DNA of 64,000 nucleotides from the NCBI RefSeq assembly GCF_019933155.2, contig NZ_CP082944.1:1924001-1988000 (forward strand), written 5' to 3'. Made by a program: the position numbers and the translations under genes. The stretch comes from Metabacillus dongyingensis. GTDB lineage: Bacteria; Bacillota; Bacilli; Bacillales; Bacillaceae. Numbering within the stretch: position 1 is the first letter of the stretch; each line of letters opens with the position of its first letter. Below, in pieces: positions 33,419-42,232 of this stretch. The notes beneath the pieces were generated by a model. It was not told the origin of the DNA, did not search any database, and saw only the letters and a program-made list of their open reading frames with translations.

Positions 33419-34036
33419 ATGAACAATCAGAATGTACAACAAGTAAAAATGACAACCGCAGATCCTTCAGCGCTTGGACTTTTTGGACTTGCAATGGTTA
33501 CACTCGTTGCTTCTTCGCAAAAGCTTGGGTTAACGGAGGGTCTTTCATTTATTTTACCGTGGGCGATCTTTTTAGGAGGGTTTGCTCAGCTGTTTGCCTG
33601 CATCAATGACGCTAAGCACAACAACACGTTTGGGACGACTGCTTTCGGTGCGTTTGGCCTGTTTTGGCTTGGTGTAGGAGGTTCCTGGCTCATTCAGTTA
33701 GGTGTATTCGGAGAAGAGCTTGCAGCAAGCGTTGATCCAAAACAGCTTGGATTTGCTTTTGTCGGTTATTTAATCTTCAGCTTATTTATGACAATTGGTG
33801 CAATGGAAACCCATAAAGTGTTATTTTTTATCTTTGTTCTCATTGATTTCTTATTTATCGGTTTATCTTTAAGCTCTTTCGGCATCATGCACGAAGCGAC
33901 TCATATGCTTGCGGCTGTTTCTGAAATGCTGATTGCCCTCTTATCATTTTACGGGTCTGCAGCGGCAGTATTGAATGCACATTTCGGACGTGTTTTCTTG
34001 CCGATCGGAAAACCTTTTGGCATTTTTAAAAAGTAA
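33419..34036 (+). CDS. GPR1/FUN34/YaaH (SatP-like) transporter
   Basis: 205 residues with six hydrophobic helices; the family moves acetate, succinate or related acids. The N-terminal signature region is ADPSALGLFGLAMVTL (family NPAPLGL-like motif in slightly different form) and FAQLFACI lies in the second helix. ATG 33419 follows AGGAGGTTC. The upstream cre-like site fits a role in overflow metabolism, where CcpA controls acetate genes. Substrate is inferred from the family. Confidence 0.88.
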   Translation: MNNQNVQQVKMTTADPSALGLFGLAMVTLVASSQKLGLTEGLSFILPWAIFLGGFAQLFACINDAKHNNTFGTTAFGAFGLFWLGVGGSWLIQLGVFGEELAASVDPKQLGFAFVGYLIFSLFMTIGAMETHKVLFFIFVLIDFLFIGLSLSSFGIMHEATHMLAAVSEMLIALLSFYGSAAAVLNAHFGRVFLPIGKPFGIFKK

Positions 34037-34042
34037 GGAAAC

Positions 34043-34076
34043 GGCCCCTTTTTTGAAAAAGGGGTCTTCGTTTTGT
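34043..34076 (+). terminator. Terminator of the transporter gene
   Basis: GGCCCCTTTTT/AAAAAGGGGTC stem with a very short loop followed by T-rich sequence. Confidence 0.7.
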
Positions 34077-34132
34077 TTTTCAGGTGAAAGTGGTATACGA
34101 TAGGTAAGAATCTAATACATAGGAGAGATATC

Positions 34133-34528
34133 ATGAATCCATTTTCAGTAGAATTTCATAAAGAAGATCAAACAGATGCCATGACAGTTCAAAAGATGAA
34201 CGAGGAAGATTTTCACCGCGCAACAGAAGGCGGAACACGCCATTTGTTCGAGCTAGATACAAACGTTGGTTTTTTCGTTTTCTTTGACGGGGAAGACAAA
34301 GACGGAAAAGAGTGGTACCTCGTTCTTCATTATGAGGAGGAGCAGGAAGATCCAAGTGCATGCTATTCATTTGAGCTGAAGGATTTCTATCAATTCACTG
34401 CTCTATATTTAAATGATCTGGAGTTTAATGAAGAAACGAACGAAGAGGAAGAAGCATATGGACCAATTCATCATCTGGCGCATCTTCTATTTCATATCGT
34501 TGAAGAAGGCAAAAAAACAGAAGCTTAA
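34133..34528 (+). CDS. Uncharacterised acidic protein
   Basis: 131 residues, strongly acidic, no transmembrane segment and no Cys other than one. Sequence features include FVFFDGEDKDGKEWYLVLHYEEE and YGPIHHLAHLLFHIVEE near the C-terminus. AGGAGAGATATC precedes the ATG, and codon use looks normal. I do not recognise the family. It is convergent with the DUF6509 gene, with a shared terminator. Confidence 0.75.
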   Translation: MNPFSVEFHKEDQTDAMTVQKMNEEDFHRATEGGTRHLFELDTNVGFFVFFDGEDKDGKEWYLVLHYEEEQEDPSACYSFELKDFYQFTALYLNDLEFNEETNEEEEAYGPIHHLAHLLFHIVEEGKKTEA

Positions 34529-34530
34529 AA

Positions 34531-34565
34531 AAGGAGCAGGCGAGTTAAATTCGCCTGCTCTTTCT
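34531..34565. terminator. Bidirectional terminator
   Basis: AAAGGAGCAGGCGA-type stem against TCGCCTGCTCTTT between convergent genes. Confidence 0.8.
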
Positions 34566-34855
34566 TAATTTTCCTCTGAATAATGACCTTGGCAAAACTC
34601 TTTTATCATGGCTTCTTCTTCTTCATCAAGCTCAAAATCAAGGAATGTATTTGTTTCCTTTTCCATGAGATGATAGACAGAGATTCTTCCGCCGCTGTCA
34701 TCCACTAAATAAATAACCTTCAATAGCAGACCCTTTTCCGTATAAAGTTCATCGTCTTCATCAACATCCAGCTCTAAAAAGAATTCGTAGCGATCCCCAG
34801 ATAATATTCCGAATGGATCATGCAATTTTTCAACCGTGTAGGCTGCAATATTCAA
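34565..34855 (-). CDS. DUF6509 family protein
   Basis: 96 residues, acidic, beginning NIAAYTVEKLHDPFGILSGDRYEF, which I recall as the DUF6509 family of Bacillaceae. No catalytic motif recognised; function unknown. The start codon is TTG with only a weak GGAAT upstream, but the conserved N-terminus supports it. Confidence 0.75.
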   Translation of the reverse strand: MNIAAYTVEKLHDPFGILSGDRYEFFLELDVDEDDELYTEKGLLLKVIYLVDDSGGRISVYHLMEKETNTFLDFELDEEEEAMIKEFCQGHYSEEN

Positions 34856-35161
34856 TATGTATCATTCCAATCTCTCAAGTTTAATTCACTTGTCCCATAC
34901 CTATCCTAACGAAAAACCGGAAATAACACAAATTTTACACAAAAAGAAAATAGATTCAATCTGACTGCTCCCTGAAAAATGTTACATACTCTCACATTAC
35001 CCTCATCTTTTTTACATAGTGCAAGAGAAATGAAAGAAACCTTTTAACAATATGTACAATGTAAACGGACAGAAATGAAAGTAGAATAGATACAAAGATT
35101 GAATTTTTAATATTTTGAATATTTTTTATTATAAGAATAACGGTTCCTAAGGAGGGTTTCA
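34856..35161. other. Divergent intergenic region before the pyrimidine operon
   Basis: About 305 bp, AT-rich. An imperfect cre-like TGTAAACGGACAGA lies near 35060 and a TTGAAT/TATAAG pair lies nearer the gene, neither convincing. The control region of the pyrimidine genes, including any PucR site, should be here. Confidence 0.4.
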
Positions 35162-36052
35162 ATGTCAGACAAAGTTGTAATTGGATTAATTCAGGCAAGC
35201 AATGATGTAGATGGAAATGAAGCTGTCGAAGTTCACAAGGAAAAAGCCATTGAAAAGCATATCAAGCTTGTGAAAGAAGCAAGCGGCAGAGGTGCACAGA
35301 TTGTTTGTCTTCAGGAAATCTTTTATGGCCCATACTTCTGCACGGAGCAGAACACGAAATGGTACGACGCAGCGGAAGAAATTCCAAATGGACCGACTGC
35401 AAAAAGGTTTCAGGACCTTGCCCGTGAACTGGGCGTCGTAATTGTGCTGCCAATTTATGAACGCGAAGGAATTGCTACTTATTATAATACAGCCGCAGTT
35501 ATTGATGCGGATGGATCATACTTAGGAAAATACCGTAAACATCATATTCCTCATGTGGGAGTTGGCAAAGAAGGCGGCGGTTTCTGGGAGAAGTTTTACT
35601 TTAAACCGGGCAACCTTGGCTATCCCGTTTTTGATACAGCTTTTGCGAAAATTGGAGTCTATATCTGTTATGACCGGCATTTCCCTGAAGGTGCAAGGCT
35701 CCTTGGGTTAAATGGAGCTGAAATTGTCTTTAATCCATCTGCTACTGTAGCGGGTCTGTCAGAATATTTATGGAAGCTTGAACAGCCAGCTCATGCAGTT
35801 GCAAACGGGTATTACATCGGGGCCATCAACCGGGTTGGTTATGAGGGGCCATGGAACATGGGTGAGTTTTACGGACAATCCTATCTTGCCGATCCAAGAG
35901 GACGCTTTGTGGCTGAAGGAAGCCGTGACAGGGACGAGGTCGTCATCGGTGAGATGGATAAAAAATTAATCCGTGAAGTCCGGGATACATGGCAGTTTTA
36001 TCGTGACAGACGTCCCGAAACATATCAGGATATGACGGCTTTGCTGCCTTAA
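35162..36052 (+). CDS. Beta-ureidopropionase (nitrilase superfamily)
   Basis: Hydrolyses N-carbamoyl-beta-alanine to beta-alanine, ammonia and CO2, the third step of reductive pyrimidine breakdown. The nitrilase catalytic triad is Glu52 (CLQEIF), Lys126 (YRKHHIP) and Cys169 (YICYDRHFPEG). 296 residues. The HIPHVGVG and PSATVAGLSEYLW segments fit carbamoyl-amino acid amidases. A strong AAGGAGGGTTTC precedes the ATG. The function is supported mainly by the adjacent dehydrogenase and dihydropyrimidinase genes. Probably first gene of the operon. Confidence 0.9.
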   Translation: MSDKVVIGLIQASNDVDGNEAVEVHKEKAIEKHIKLVKEASGRGAQIVCLQEIFYGPYFCTEQNTKWYDAAEEIPNGPTAKRFQDLARELGVVIVLPIYEREGIATYYNTAAVIDADGSYLGKYRKHHIPHVGVGKEGGGFWEKFYFKPGNLGYPVFDTAFAKIGVYICYDRHFPEGARLLGLNGAEIVFNPSATVAGLSEYLWKLEQPAHAVANGYYIGAINRVGYEGPWNMGEFYGQSYLADPRGRFVAEGSRDRDEVVIGEMDKKLIREVRDTWQFYRDRRPETYQDMTALLP

Positions 36053-36076
36053 TTGCGGGAAAAGGAGGATTTTATC

Positions 36077-37435
36077 TTGACTAGGGAAATTTCTTTAATC
36101 GATTTAGAGAGAAATTTTATGGAGGTTGAGCAGGCCCTGTCAAACAGGGAAGCGTTCGAGGAAGCCAATCGATGTTTATTTTGCTACGACGCTCCTTGTA
36201 TTCAGGCCTGTCCGACTGGTATTGATATCCCCTCTTTTATAAAGAAAATCGCTTCAGGAAATCTGAAGGGATCCGCCAAAACCATTATGACGGCTAATCC
36301 TGTTGGAGCAAGTTGTTCACGTGTTTGCCCGACGGAGGAGCTTTGTGAAGGTGCGTGTGTACTTAATTCATCTACAAAGCCCATTATGATCGGCAACCTG
36401 CAGCGCTATGCGACCGATTGGGCGATTCATAATGAACAGATCCTGTTTCGGGCTGGTGAAAAGAATGGGAAGACAGTGGCCATTGTCGGCGGAGGACCTG
36501 CAGGATTATCAGCAGCAAGAGAGCTTGCATTGCTCGGCTACAGCGTAACGATTTTTGAAGCTGAACAATATGCCGGAGGCTTAAATACGTATGGCATCGT
36601 CTCTTTCAGGCTTCCCCAATCCATTTCTTTTTGGGAAGTAGAGCAAGTAAAAAGCCTGGATGTTGAAATCAGGACAAATACCCGGGTCGGAAAAGATGTC
36701 ATGGCTTCCGAATTGATAGAGAACTATGATGCCATTGTTCTCGCTGTAGGCATGTCTTCAGTTCCAAAGCTTGGCATTGAAGGCGAAGATGCAGATGGTG
36801 TCTACGATGCGATTGATTTTGTAAAAGAAACGAAAACGGCAAAAACAATGGACCTGATTGGGAAGAAGGCCGTTGTAATAGGAGCTGGAAACACGGCAAT
36901 AGATGCTGCAACATGCTCAGTCAGACTTGGTGCAGAGGATGTCAGCATTCTCTACCGCAGGACTCAGGCAGAAATGACAGCATACGATTTTGAATATGAT
37001 TTCGCCAAACAGGACGGTGTTGCTTTCAAATGGCTTACTGCTCCAAAGCGGATTGTGACGAATGAGGATAACAGAGTAATAGGAATTGAATGCTTCAAAA
37101 TGGAGCTTTCTGCTGGAACTAATGGACAGCGTCCGCGCCCTGTTCCCGTTCCAGGCTCTGAGTTTATCATCGAAACGGATGCAGTCATCCGAGCAATCGG
37201 ACAATCAAGATATCTCCATTTAATCGAGCAATTCGGCATAGAACATTCTGAAGGAGTGGTGCGAATTTCAGAAGAATCTTATCAAACCTCAAACGAGAAG
37301 ATTTTTGCCTGCGGAGATGTAATTTTCGGTAAAGGCCAGGGAGAAGCGATGGTCGTTTCAGCTGCTCAGCAAGGGAAGCTGACAGCTTATGAGATTCATA
37401 AAAAGATATCTTTTGAAGAACTGAAGCTTGCCTGA
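36077..37435 (+). CDS. preT: Dihydropyrimidine dehydrogenase, NAD(P)H subunit (PreT)
   Basis: Passes electrons from NAD(P)H to PreA, which reduces uracil or thymine. The N-terminal 4Fe-4S region has CLFCYDAPCIQACPTGIDIP and CSRVCPTEELCEGAC. The FAD site is VGGGPAGLSAARE and the nucleotide site is VVIGAGNTAIDAA. 452 residues from TTG 36077, which follows AAAAGGAGG by 8 bp; an earlier in-frame TTG overlaps the upstream stop. Its partner preA lies 199 bp downstream, beyond a repeat element. Confidence 0.92.
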   Translation: MTREISLIDLERNFMEVEQALSNREAFEEANRCLFCYDAPCIQACPTGIDIPSFIKKIASGNLKGSAKTIMTANPVGASCSRVCPTEELCEGACVLNSSTKPIMIGNLQRYATDWAIHNEQILFRAGEKNGKTVAIVGGGPAGLSAARELALLGYSVTIFEAEQYAGGLNTYGIVSFRLPQSISFWEVEQVKSLDVEIRTNTRVGKDVMASELIENYDAIVLAVGMSSVPKLGIEGEDADGVYDAIDFVKETKTAKTMDLIGKKAVVIGAGNTAIDAATCSVRLGAEDVSILYRRTQAEMTAYDFEYDFAKQDGVAFKWLTAPKRIVTNEDNRVIGIECFKMELSAGTNGQRPRPVPVPGSEFIIETDAVIRAIGQSRYLHLIEQFGIEHSEGVVRISEESYQTSNEKIFACGDVIFGKGQGEAMVVSAAQQGKLTAYEIHKKISFEELKLA

Positions 37436-37634
37436 ATGACACAGATCTGAAAGGATCCGCCTTTAGAAACTAAAGAAGGCGGTTCCGCATTTCAAGTTGT
37501 CCAGCTCCACGGCCCAACTCCTCGGCCAGAACGGCTCCGTCAGTAAAGGCAAAAAGCGCCTTTTCTGCCGGATCCTTATCTGTCTGTCGGAGCTAAACGG
37601 GCCCTTCCGCATTTCTATATAAGGAGGTTCATCT
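37436..37634. repeat. Dispersed intergenic element (copy B) inside the operon
   Basis: Two parts. 37453-37491: GGATCCGCC...GGCGGTTCC hairpin ending TTCCGCATTTC. 37497-37615: a structured element in which AGCTCC (37503) pairs with GGAGCT (37589) around an inner AAAGGC/GCCTTT hairpin, again ending TTCCGCATTTC. It shares blocks with 44045-44124 and 21491-21552. From memory, related GC-rich elements beginning GTCCAGCTCC are found in many Bacillaceae intergenic regions. Confidence 0.75.
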
Positions 37635-38921
37635 ATGGCTGATTTAAGAATTGATTTTGCAGGGATTAAGTCACCGAATCCTTTTTGGCTCGCATCCGCC
37701 CCTCCTACGAACTCGGGCTATCAGGTTCAGAGGGCGTTTGAGGCAGGGTGGGGAGGAGCTGTATGGAAGACGCTCGGGGATCCAATTTTAAATGTATCCT
37801 CCCGCTTTGCTGCAGTCAGTTTTAATGGGCAGCGTGTAGCCGGTTTTAATAATATTGAATTAATTACAGACCGTCCTCTTGAAGTCAATTTAAAAGAAAT
37901 CTATGAAACAAAAAAAAGATTCCCGAACCATGCCATTATTGTGTCGCTGATGGTTGAACCGAAGCAGGAGAAATGGCATGAAATTGTAAAGCGGGTAGAG
38001 GATGTCGGGGTAGACGGACTTGAGCTGAATTTCGGCTGTCCCCACGGCATGGCAGAGCGAGGCATGGGAGCCGCATCAGGTCAGGTGCCGGACCTGGTGG
38101 AGAGACAAACCTACTGGGCAAAAGAAGCGGCTAAAACCCCTGTAATTGTCAAACTCACGCCAAATATTACCGATATTACAGTGACAGCTGAGGCAGCCGT
38201 TGCGGGCGGAGCTGATGCCATTTCCATGATCAATACGATTAACAGCCTCGCCGGCGTTGACATTGATACGTGGAATACGATTCCGCATGTAGCAGGAAAA
38301 GGAGCACACGGTGGATACTGCGGCCCTGCAGTTAAGCCGATTGCTTTAAACATGGTTGCTGAATGTGCAAGAAATCCGCGGATCAACGTCCCTATTTCAG
38401 GCATCGGCGGAATCGCAAACTGGAAAGATACCGTTGAATTTATGCTGATGGGTGCGATGGGCGTCCAGGTTTGTACAGCCGCCATGCATCACGGATTCCG
38501 AATTGTTGATGATATGATTGAAGGCCTGTCCAATTATTTAGATGACAAAGGCTTATCCTCAGTCATGGATCTGGTCGGCAAGTCTGTTCAAAGATACTCG
38601 GACTGGGGAGAGCTCGATTTAAACTATAAAGTTGTAGCGAAAATTAATACTGATGTCTGCATTAACTGTAATAAATGCCACATTGCCTGTGAAGATACAT
38701 CCCATCAGTGCATTGACATGCTTAAGGATGAGAGCGGTCAGTCATATCTGAAAGTGCGCGAGGAAGATTGTGTAGGCTGCAACCTTTGCTCAATCGTATG
38801 TCCAGCGGACGGCGCGATCGATATGGTGGAGCTTGCAAATGAACTGCCTCCGATGACATGGAATGAAAGACAGGCAGTGATTGGTTCACTTGGAACATCA
38901 AGTGCGGACTTTGTGAAGTAA
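37635..38921 (+). CDS. preA: Dihydropyrimidine dehydrogenase, catalytic subunit (PreA)
   Basis: Reduces uracil or thymine to the 5,6-dihydro form. Residues about 1-320 form an FMN TIM barrel like dihydroorotate dehydrogenase (PNPFWLASAPPT, LNFGCPHGM with the catalytic Cys region). The C-terminus has two 4Fe-4S clusters: CINCNKCHIAC and CVGCNLCSIVCP. 428 residues. A TAAGGAGGTTC site precedes the ATG, and the element upstream ends just before it. Confidence 0.94.
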   Translation: MADLRIDFAGIKSPNPFWLASAPPTNSGYQVQRAFEAGWGGAVWKTLGDPILNVSSRFAAVSFNGQRVAGFNNIELITDRPLEVNLKEIYETKKRFPNHAIIVSLMVEPKQEKWHEIVKRVEDVGVDGLELNFGCPHGMAERGMGAASGQVPDLVERQTYWAKEAAKTPVIVKLTPNITDITVTAEAAVAGGADAISMINTINSLAGVDIDTWNTIPHVAGKGAHGGYCGPAVKPIALNMVAECARNPRINVPISGIGGIANWKDTVEFMLMGAMGVQVCTAAMHHGFRIVDDMIEGLSNYLDDKGLSSVMDLVGKSVQRYSDWGELDLNYKVVAKINTDVCINCNKCHIACEDTSHQCIDMLKDESGQSYLKVREEDCVGCNLCSIVCPADGAIDMVELANELPPMTWNERQAVIGSLGTSSADFVK

Positions 38922-38938
38922 AGGAAGGGCGTGGACTG

Positions 38939-40357
38939 ATGAAAAAATTAATTAAAAATGGCATAATCGTCACCGCTGCTGATACGTATAAAGCAGATAT
39001 TTTAGTGGAAGAGGAACAAATTGCAGCGATTGGCTGCAACCTGCCTGAGGAAGGTGCAGAAATCGTTGATGCAAAGGGCTGCTACGTTTTTCCCGGCGGA
39101 ATAGATCCGCATACACATCTTGATATGCCTTTTGGAGGAACCGTAACAAAGGATGATTTTGAGTCCGGAACAATGGCCGCAGCATTTGGAGGCACAACAA
39201 CGGTTATTGATTTTTGTTTAACTGAAAAAGGAAAACCATTAAAGGATGCCATTCAGACATGGCATGAAAAATCCAGGGATAAAGCAGTGATCGATTACAG
39301 TTTTCACTTAATGATTTCTGAAATAAATGAAGATGTACTTGGTGAGCTTCCTGCTGTGATTAATGAAGAAGGCATTTCTTCATTTAAAGTCTTTATGGCT
39401 TACAAAAACGTTTTTCAGGCTGATGACGAAACATTATTCCGGACGCTTTTAACGGCTAAAGAACTTGGCGGTCTTGTTATGGTTCATGCTGAAAATGGTG
39501 ATGTCATTGATTATCTGACTAAAAAGGCACTTGCTGAAGGAAAGACAGACCCGATTTACCATGCCTTAACACGCCCTCCAGAAGTTGAAGGCGAAGCAAC
39601 CGGCAGAGCTGCTCAATTAACAGGGCTTGCTGGTTCACAGCTATATGTTGTACACGTGTCTTGTGCTGATGCTGTTGAAAAAATTGCAGAAGCAAGAAGC
39701 AAGGGCTTTGATGTATGGGGGGAAACATGTCCTCAGTACTTGGTCCTTGATCAAACGTATTTGGAAAAGCCTGATTTTGAAGGGGCAAAATATGTCTGGT
39801 CACCGCCTCTCCGAGATAAGAAACATCAGGATGTGCTGTGGAATGCACTTAAAACTGGAGTGCTGCAAACTCTTGGATCTGATCAATGCTCTTTTGATTT
39901 TAAAGGACAAAAGGATTTGGGAAAAGAAGACTTCACTAAAATTCCAAATGGGGGCCCTATAATAGAAGATCGTCTGAGTATTCTTTTTTCAGAAGGTGTG
40001 AAAAAAGGCAGAATATCTTTAAATCAATTTGTGGATATGACAAGCACCAAAACAGCAAAGCTATTCGGTCTTTATCCTAAAAAAGGAACGATTGCAGTCG
40101 GCTCTGATGCGGATCTTGTCCTTTTTGATCCCGCTGCAGAACGGACGATTTCCGCTGAAACTCACCATATGGCGGTTGATTATAACGCATTTGAGGGTCT
40201 GCAAGTAACAGGAGAGCCAGTATCCGTGCTATCAAGAGGTGAATTTGTCGTACGGGATAAGCAATTTGCCGGCCGGGCAGGCAGAGGGCAATATCAAAAG
40301 AGAGCTAAATATGGAGAGCTGCTTGACACTAGCGAAAACCCAAAAATATCTATCTGA
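38939..40357 (+). CDS. hydA: Dihydropyrimidinase (hydantoinase)
   Basis: Opens the ring of dihydrouracil or dihydrothymine to N-carbamoyl-beta-amino acids. Cyclic amidohydrolase of 472 residues. Zinc ligands come from GGIDPHTHLDMP and from later His residues (MVHAENGD, VVHVSC). The bridging carboxylated lysine is Lys150 (SFKVFMAY). ATG lies 17 bp after the preA stop, with GGAAGGGC upstream. Second step of the pathway. Confidence 0.93.
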   Translation: MKKLIKNGIIVTAADTYKADILVEEEQIAAIGCNLPEEGAEIVDAKGCYVFPGGIDPHTHLDMPFGGTVTKDDFESGTMAAAFGGTTTVIDFCLTEKGKPLKDAIQTWHEKSRDKAVIDYSFHLMISEINEDVLGELPAVINEEGISSFKVFMAYKNVFQADDETLFRTLLTAKELGGLVMVHAENGDVIDYLTKKALAEGKTDPIYHALTRPPEVEGEATGRAAQLTGLAGSQLYVVHVSCADAVEKIAEARSKGFDVWGETCPQYLVLDQTYLEKPDFEGAKYVWSPPLRDKKHQDVLWNALKTGVLQTLGSDQCSFDFKGQKDLGKEDFTKIPNGGPIIEDRLSILFSEGVKKGRISLNQFVDMTSTKTAKLFGLYPKKGTIAVGSDADLVLFDPAAERTISAETHHMAVDYNAFEGLQVTGEPVSVLSRGEFVVRDKQFAGRAGRGQYQKRAKYGELLDTSENPKISI

Positions 40358-40398
40358 AGTATCCGTTGATATAACCAATTGGAAGGGGATATGCGAAA

Positions 40399-41874
40399 GT
40401 GGCTAAAAATTATTTGAAGTCTCCTGATTTGCTGCCGATTCCTCATCAAAAGAAAAACATTGGTTCGCTTGGCTTTGCTCTAATCTGGGTTGGGATGGCA
40501 GTTGTACTGGCTGCATTTGCCATTGGAGGAGCAGGTGTACAAAGTCTTCCGCTTGGATGGGTTGTTGCTGCAACCATCATCGGTTCGGTTGCCCTTGGTC
40601 TTTTGATGACATTGACCGGTGATATCGGAGTTGAGCATGGGTTATCCTTTCCTGTTTATATGAGGGCTCCTTTTGGGACAATCGGGACACATATTCCTTC
40701 CGTTGTACGCGGTTTTGTAGCTTCATGCTGGTTTGGAGTGAATACTTATTTCGGCGCTGCTGCGATGAATGCCATTCTTGCCACATTAACGGAATTTGAC
40801 AACTTTTTTGTTTGCTTCTATATATTTGCCATTTTGCAGATTGTAAATACAGCTCTTGGTATGAAAGCGATTGAACGCTTTGCAGATATAGCTGCACCTG
40901 TCATTATCATCATTTCAGGATGGATGTATTTTACCCTGTCCGATCAGGCTTTGCAGGAAGGAAGAAACGTCTGGTCCTGGGTTGAAACACCAGTAACCGG
41001 AGGGGCAGCGGTCACAGCGTTCATGGTTGTCATTATGTCCAACATGGGATTTTGGGGAACGCTAGCTGCCGATATGCCATCCTTATCCCGCTTTGTGAAA
41101 GCCCCAAAATTAGAAAGAAACTGGTTTAAGCGAAACAAAAGCCAAATTGCAGGCAATCTCATTGCCTATCCGCTCGTTCAAACCTTTATGGTTGTCATCG
41201 GGGCTGTCTCCTATATTGCTGTAAAAAACTATGACCCTGTCGTTGCCCTGCAGCAATCTGCTACAGGAATGATTCTTGGTATTCTTTTGATCATGATTGT
41301 GTTTGCCCAATGGTCTACAAATACCTCTGCAAATCTTATTCCGGCTGCCGCAATCTTTTCAAATGTAGGCGGTCCTAAGGTTCCTATATGGGCAGGTGTT
41401 GCCATTGCCGGTATTATCGGGATTGTCGTTCAGCCATGGGATTTATTTGGAGTCATTATTGACATCTTATTAATTGTCGGAGGTATTTTATCCGCCATTG
41501 TCGGAATTTTAGTTGCTGACTACTATTTGCTCCGTAAACGCAGAGTAAATGTTCGCGACCTCTATGAAGATGAGGGTCAATATAAATATTTGAAGGGTGT
41601 GAATGCTGCCGGCTTCATCGCATGGATTCTTGGGGGCGGTGCAGCGCTGATTATACCTGAATACTCTTTTGTTCTAGGCTTTGCAGTGGGATGCATCAGC
41701 TATTATGTACTTGCAAAATACTGGTGGTTTAAAAAATATGTTCAGGCTGAAATAGAAGATCCTGATGATCAAAAGTATCTTGGCATTTCAGTGGGAAATG
41801 ACTGGACAATCGATCTTGAAGATGAATCCGTTTCGAACGTCGCGGCTGGCCCTGTTCAAACAGAACAATTCTAA
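40399..41874 (+). CDS. NCS1 family permease, probably for uracil or hydantoin
   Basis: 491 residues with about 12 hydrophobic segments; nucleobase:cation symporter-1 family (SPDLLPIPHQKKNIGSLGF at the N-terminus, NMGFWGTLAADMPSLSRFVK in the centre). Location among pyrimidine breakdown genes suggests import of uracil, dihydropyrimidines or hydantoins; related proteins also carry allantoin. GTG start. It is followed by a 71-residue gene after 16 bp. Confidence 0.9.
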   Translation: MAKNYLKSPDLLPIPHQKKNIGSLGFALIWVGMAVVLAAFAIGGAGVQSLPLGWVVAATIIGSVALGLLMTLTGDIGVEHGLSFPVYMRAPFGTIGTHIPSVVRGFVASCWFGVNTYFGAAAMNAILATLTEFDNFFVCFYIFAILQIVNTALGMKAIERFADIAAPVIIIISGWMYFTLSDQALQEGRNVWSWVETPVTGGAAVTAFMVVIMSNMGFWGTLAADMPSLSRFVKAPKLERNWFKRNKSQIAGNLIAYPLVQTFMVVIGAVSYIAVKNYDPVVALQQSATGMILGILLIMIVFAQWSTNTSANLIPAAAIFSNVGGPKVPIWAGVAIAGIIGIVVQPWDLFGVIIDILLIVGGILSAIVGILVADYYLLRKRRVNVRDLYEDEGQYKYLKGVNAAGFIAWILGGGAALIIPEYSFVLGFAVGCISYYVLAKYWWFKKYVQAEIEDPDDQKYLGISVGNDWTIDLEDESVSNVAAGPVQTEQF

Positions 41875-41890
41875 ACAAGGGAGGATCCTT

Positions 41891-42106
41891 ATGTCTGATT
41901 ATCAGGAATACCTGTCTGAAAGAGATAAGATTGATTTTTATCTGGGTCAGGGCTACAAAATTATACGTGTTACTGAAAATTTAAGCGGTGCTTTTCTTAC
42001 ATTCAGAAATAAGAAGGATCAGAACGATTCAGCTGAAATGCATGTGAAAACGGCGGATGCCAGAAAGTATTTTTCAGCAAAGCTGCTGTCTCAAAGCTTC
42101 AAATGA
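41891..42106 (+). CDS. Uncharacterised 71-aa protein of the pyrimidine operon
   Basis: Starts at ATG 41891 after a strong GGGAGGATCC site; the longer frame upstream is the permease gene read out of phase. Soluble, mixed charge, no Cys. It begins MSDYQEYLSERDKIDFYL and contains GQGYKIIRVTENLSGAFLTF, which suggests a small alpha-plus-beta domain. No known family recognised. Last gene of the operon and followed by a terminator, so a role in pyrimidine use is likely by context only. Confidence 0.75.
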   Translation: MSDYQEYLSERDKIDFYLGQGYKIIRVTENLSGAFLTFRNKKDQNDSAEMHVKTADARKYFSAKLLSQSFK

Positions 42107-42117
42107 CACCGTTCGAC

Positions 42118-42149
42118 AAAGATAGGGCAGAATTTGTCCTATCTTTTTT
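42118..42149 (+). terminator. Terminator of the pyrimidine operon
   Basis: AAAGATAGG/CCTATCTTT stem, about 11-nt loop, T-run. Confidence 0.75.
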
Positions 42150-42232
42150 ATGAGAAAAACTGACAAACGTATAGTGTTCAAACATGCCCTTCTTTATAAT
42201 AGACAGTAGCGACATCAAAAAGGGGTGTGCGG

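Noticed and set aside
35055..35075. cre site before the pyrimidine operon
   Set aside because: Two mismatches at key positions of the consensus; no stronger support.
38111..38485. 124-aa minus-strand ORF
   Set aside because: Shadow of preA, which has full family motifs on the plus strand.
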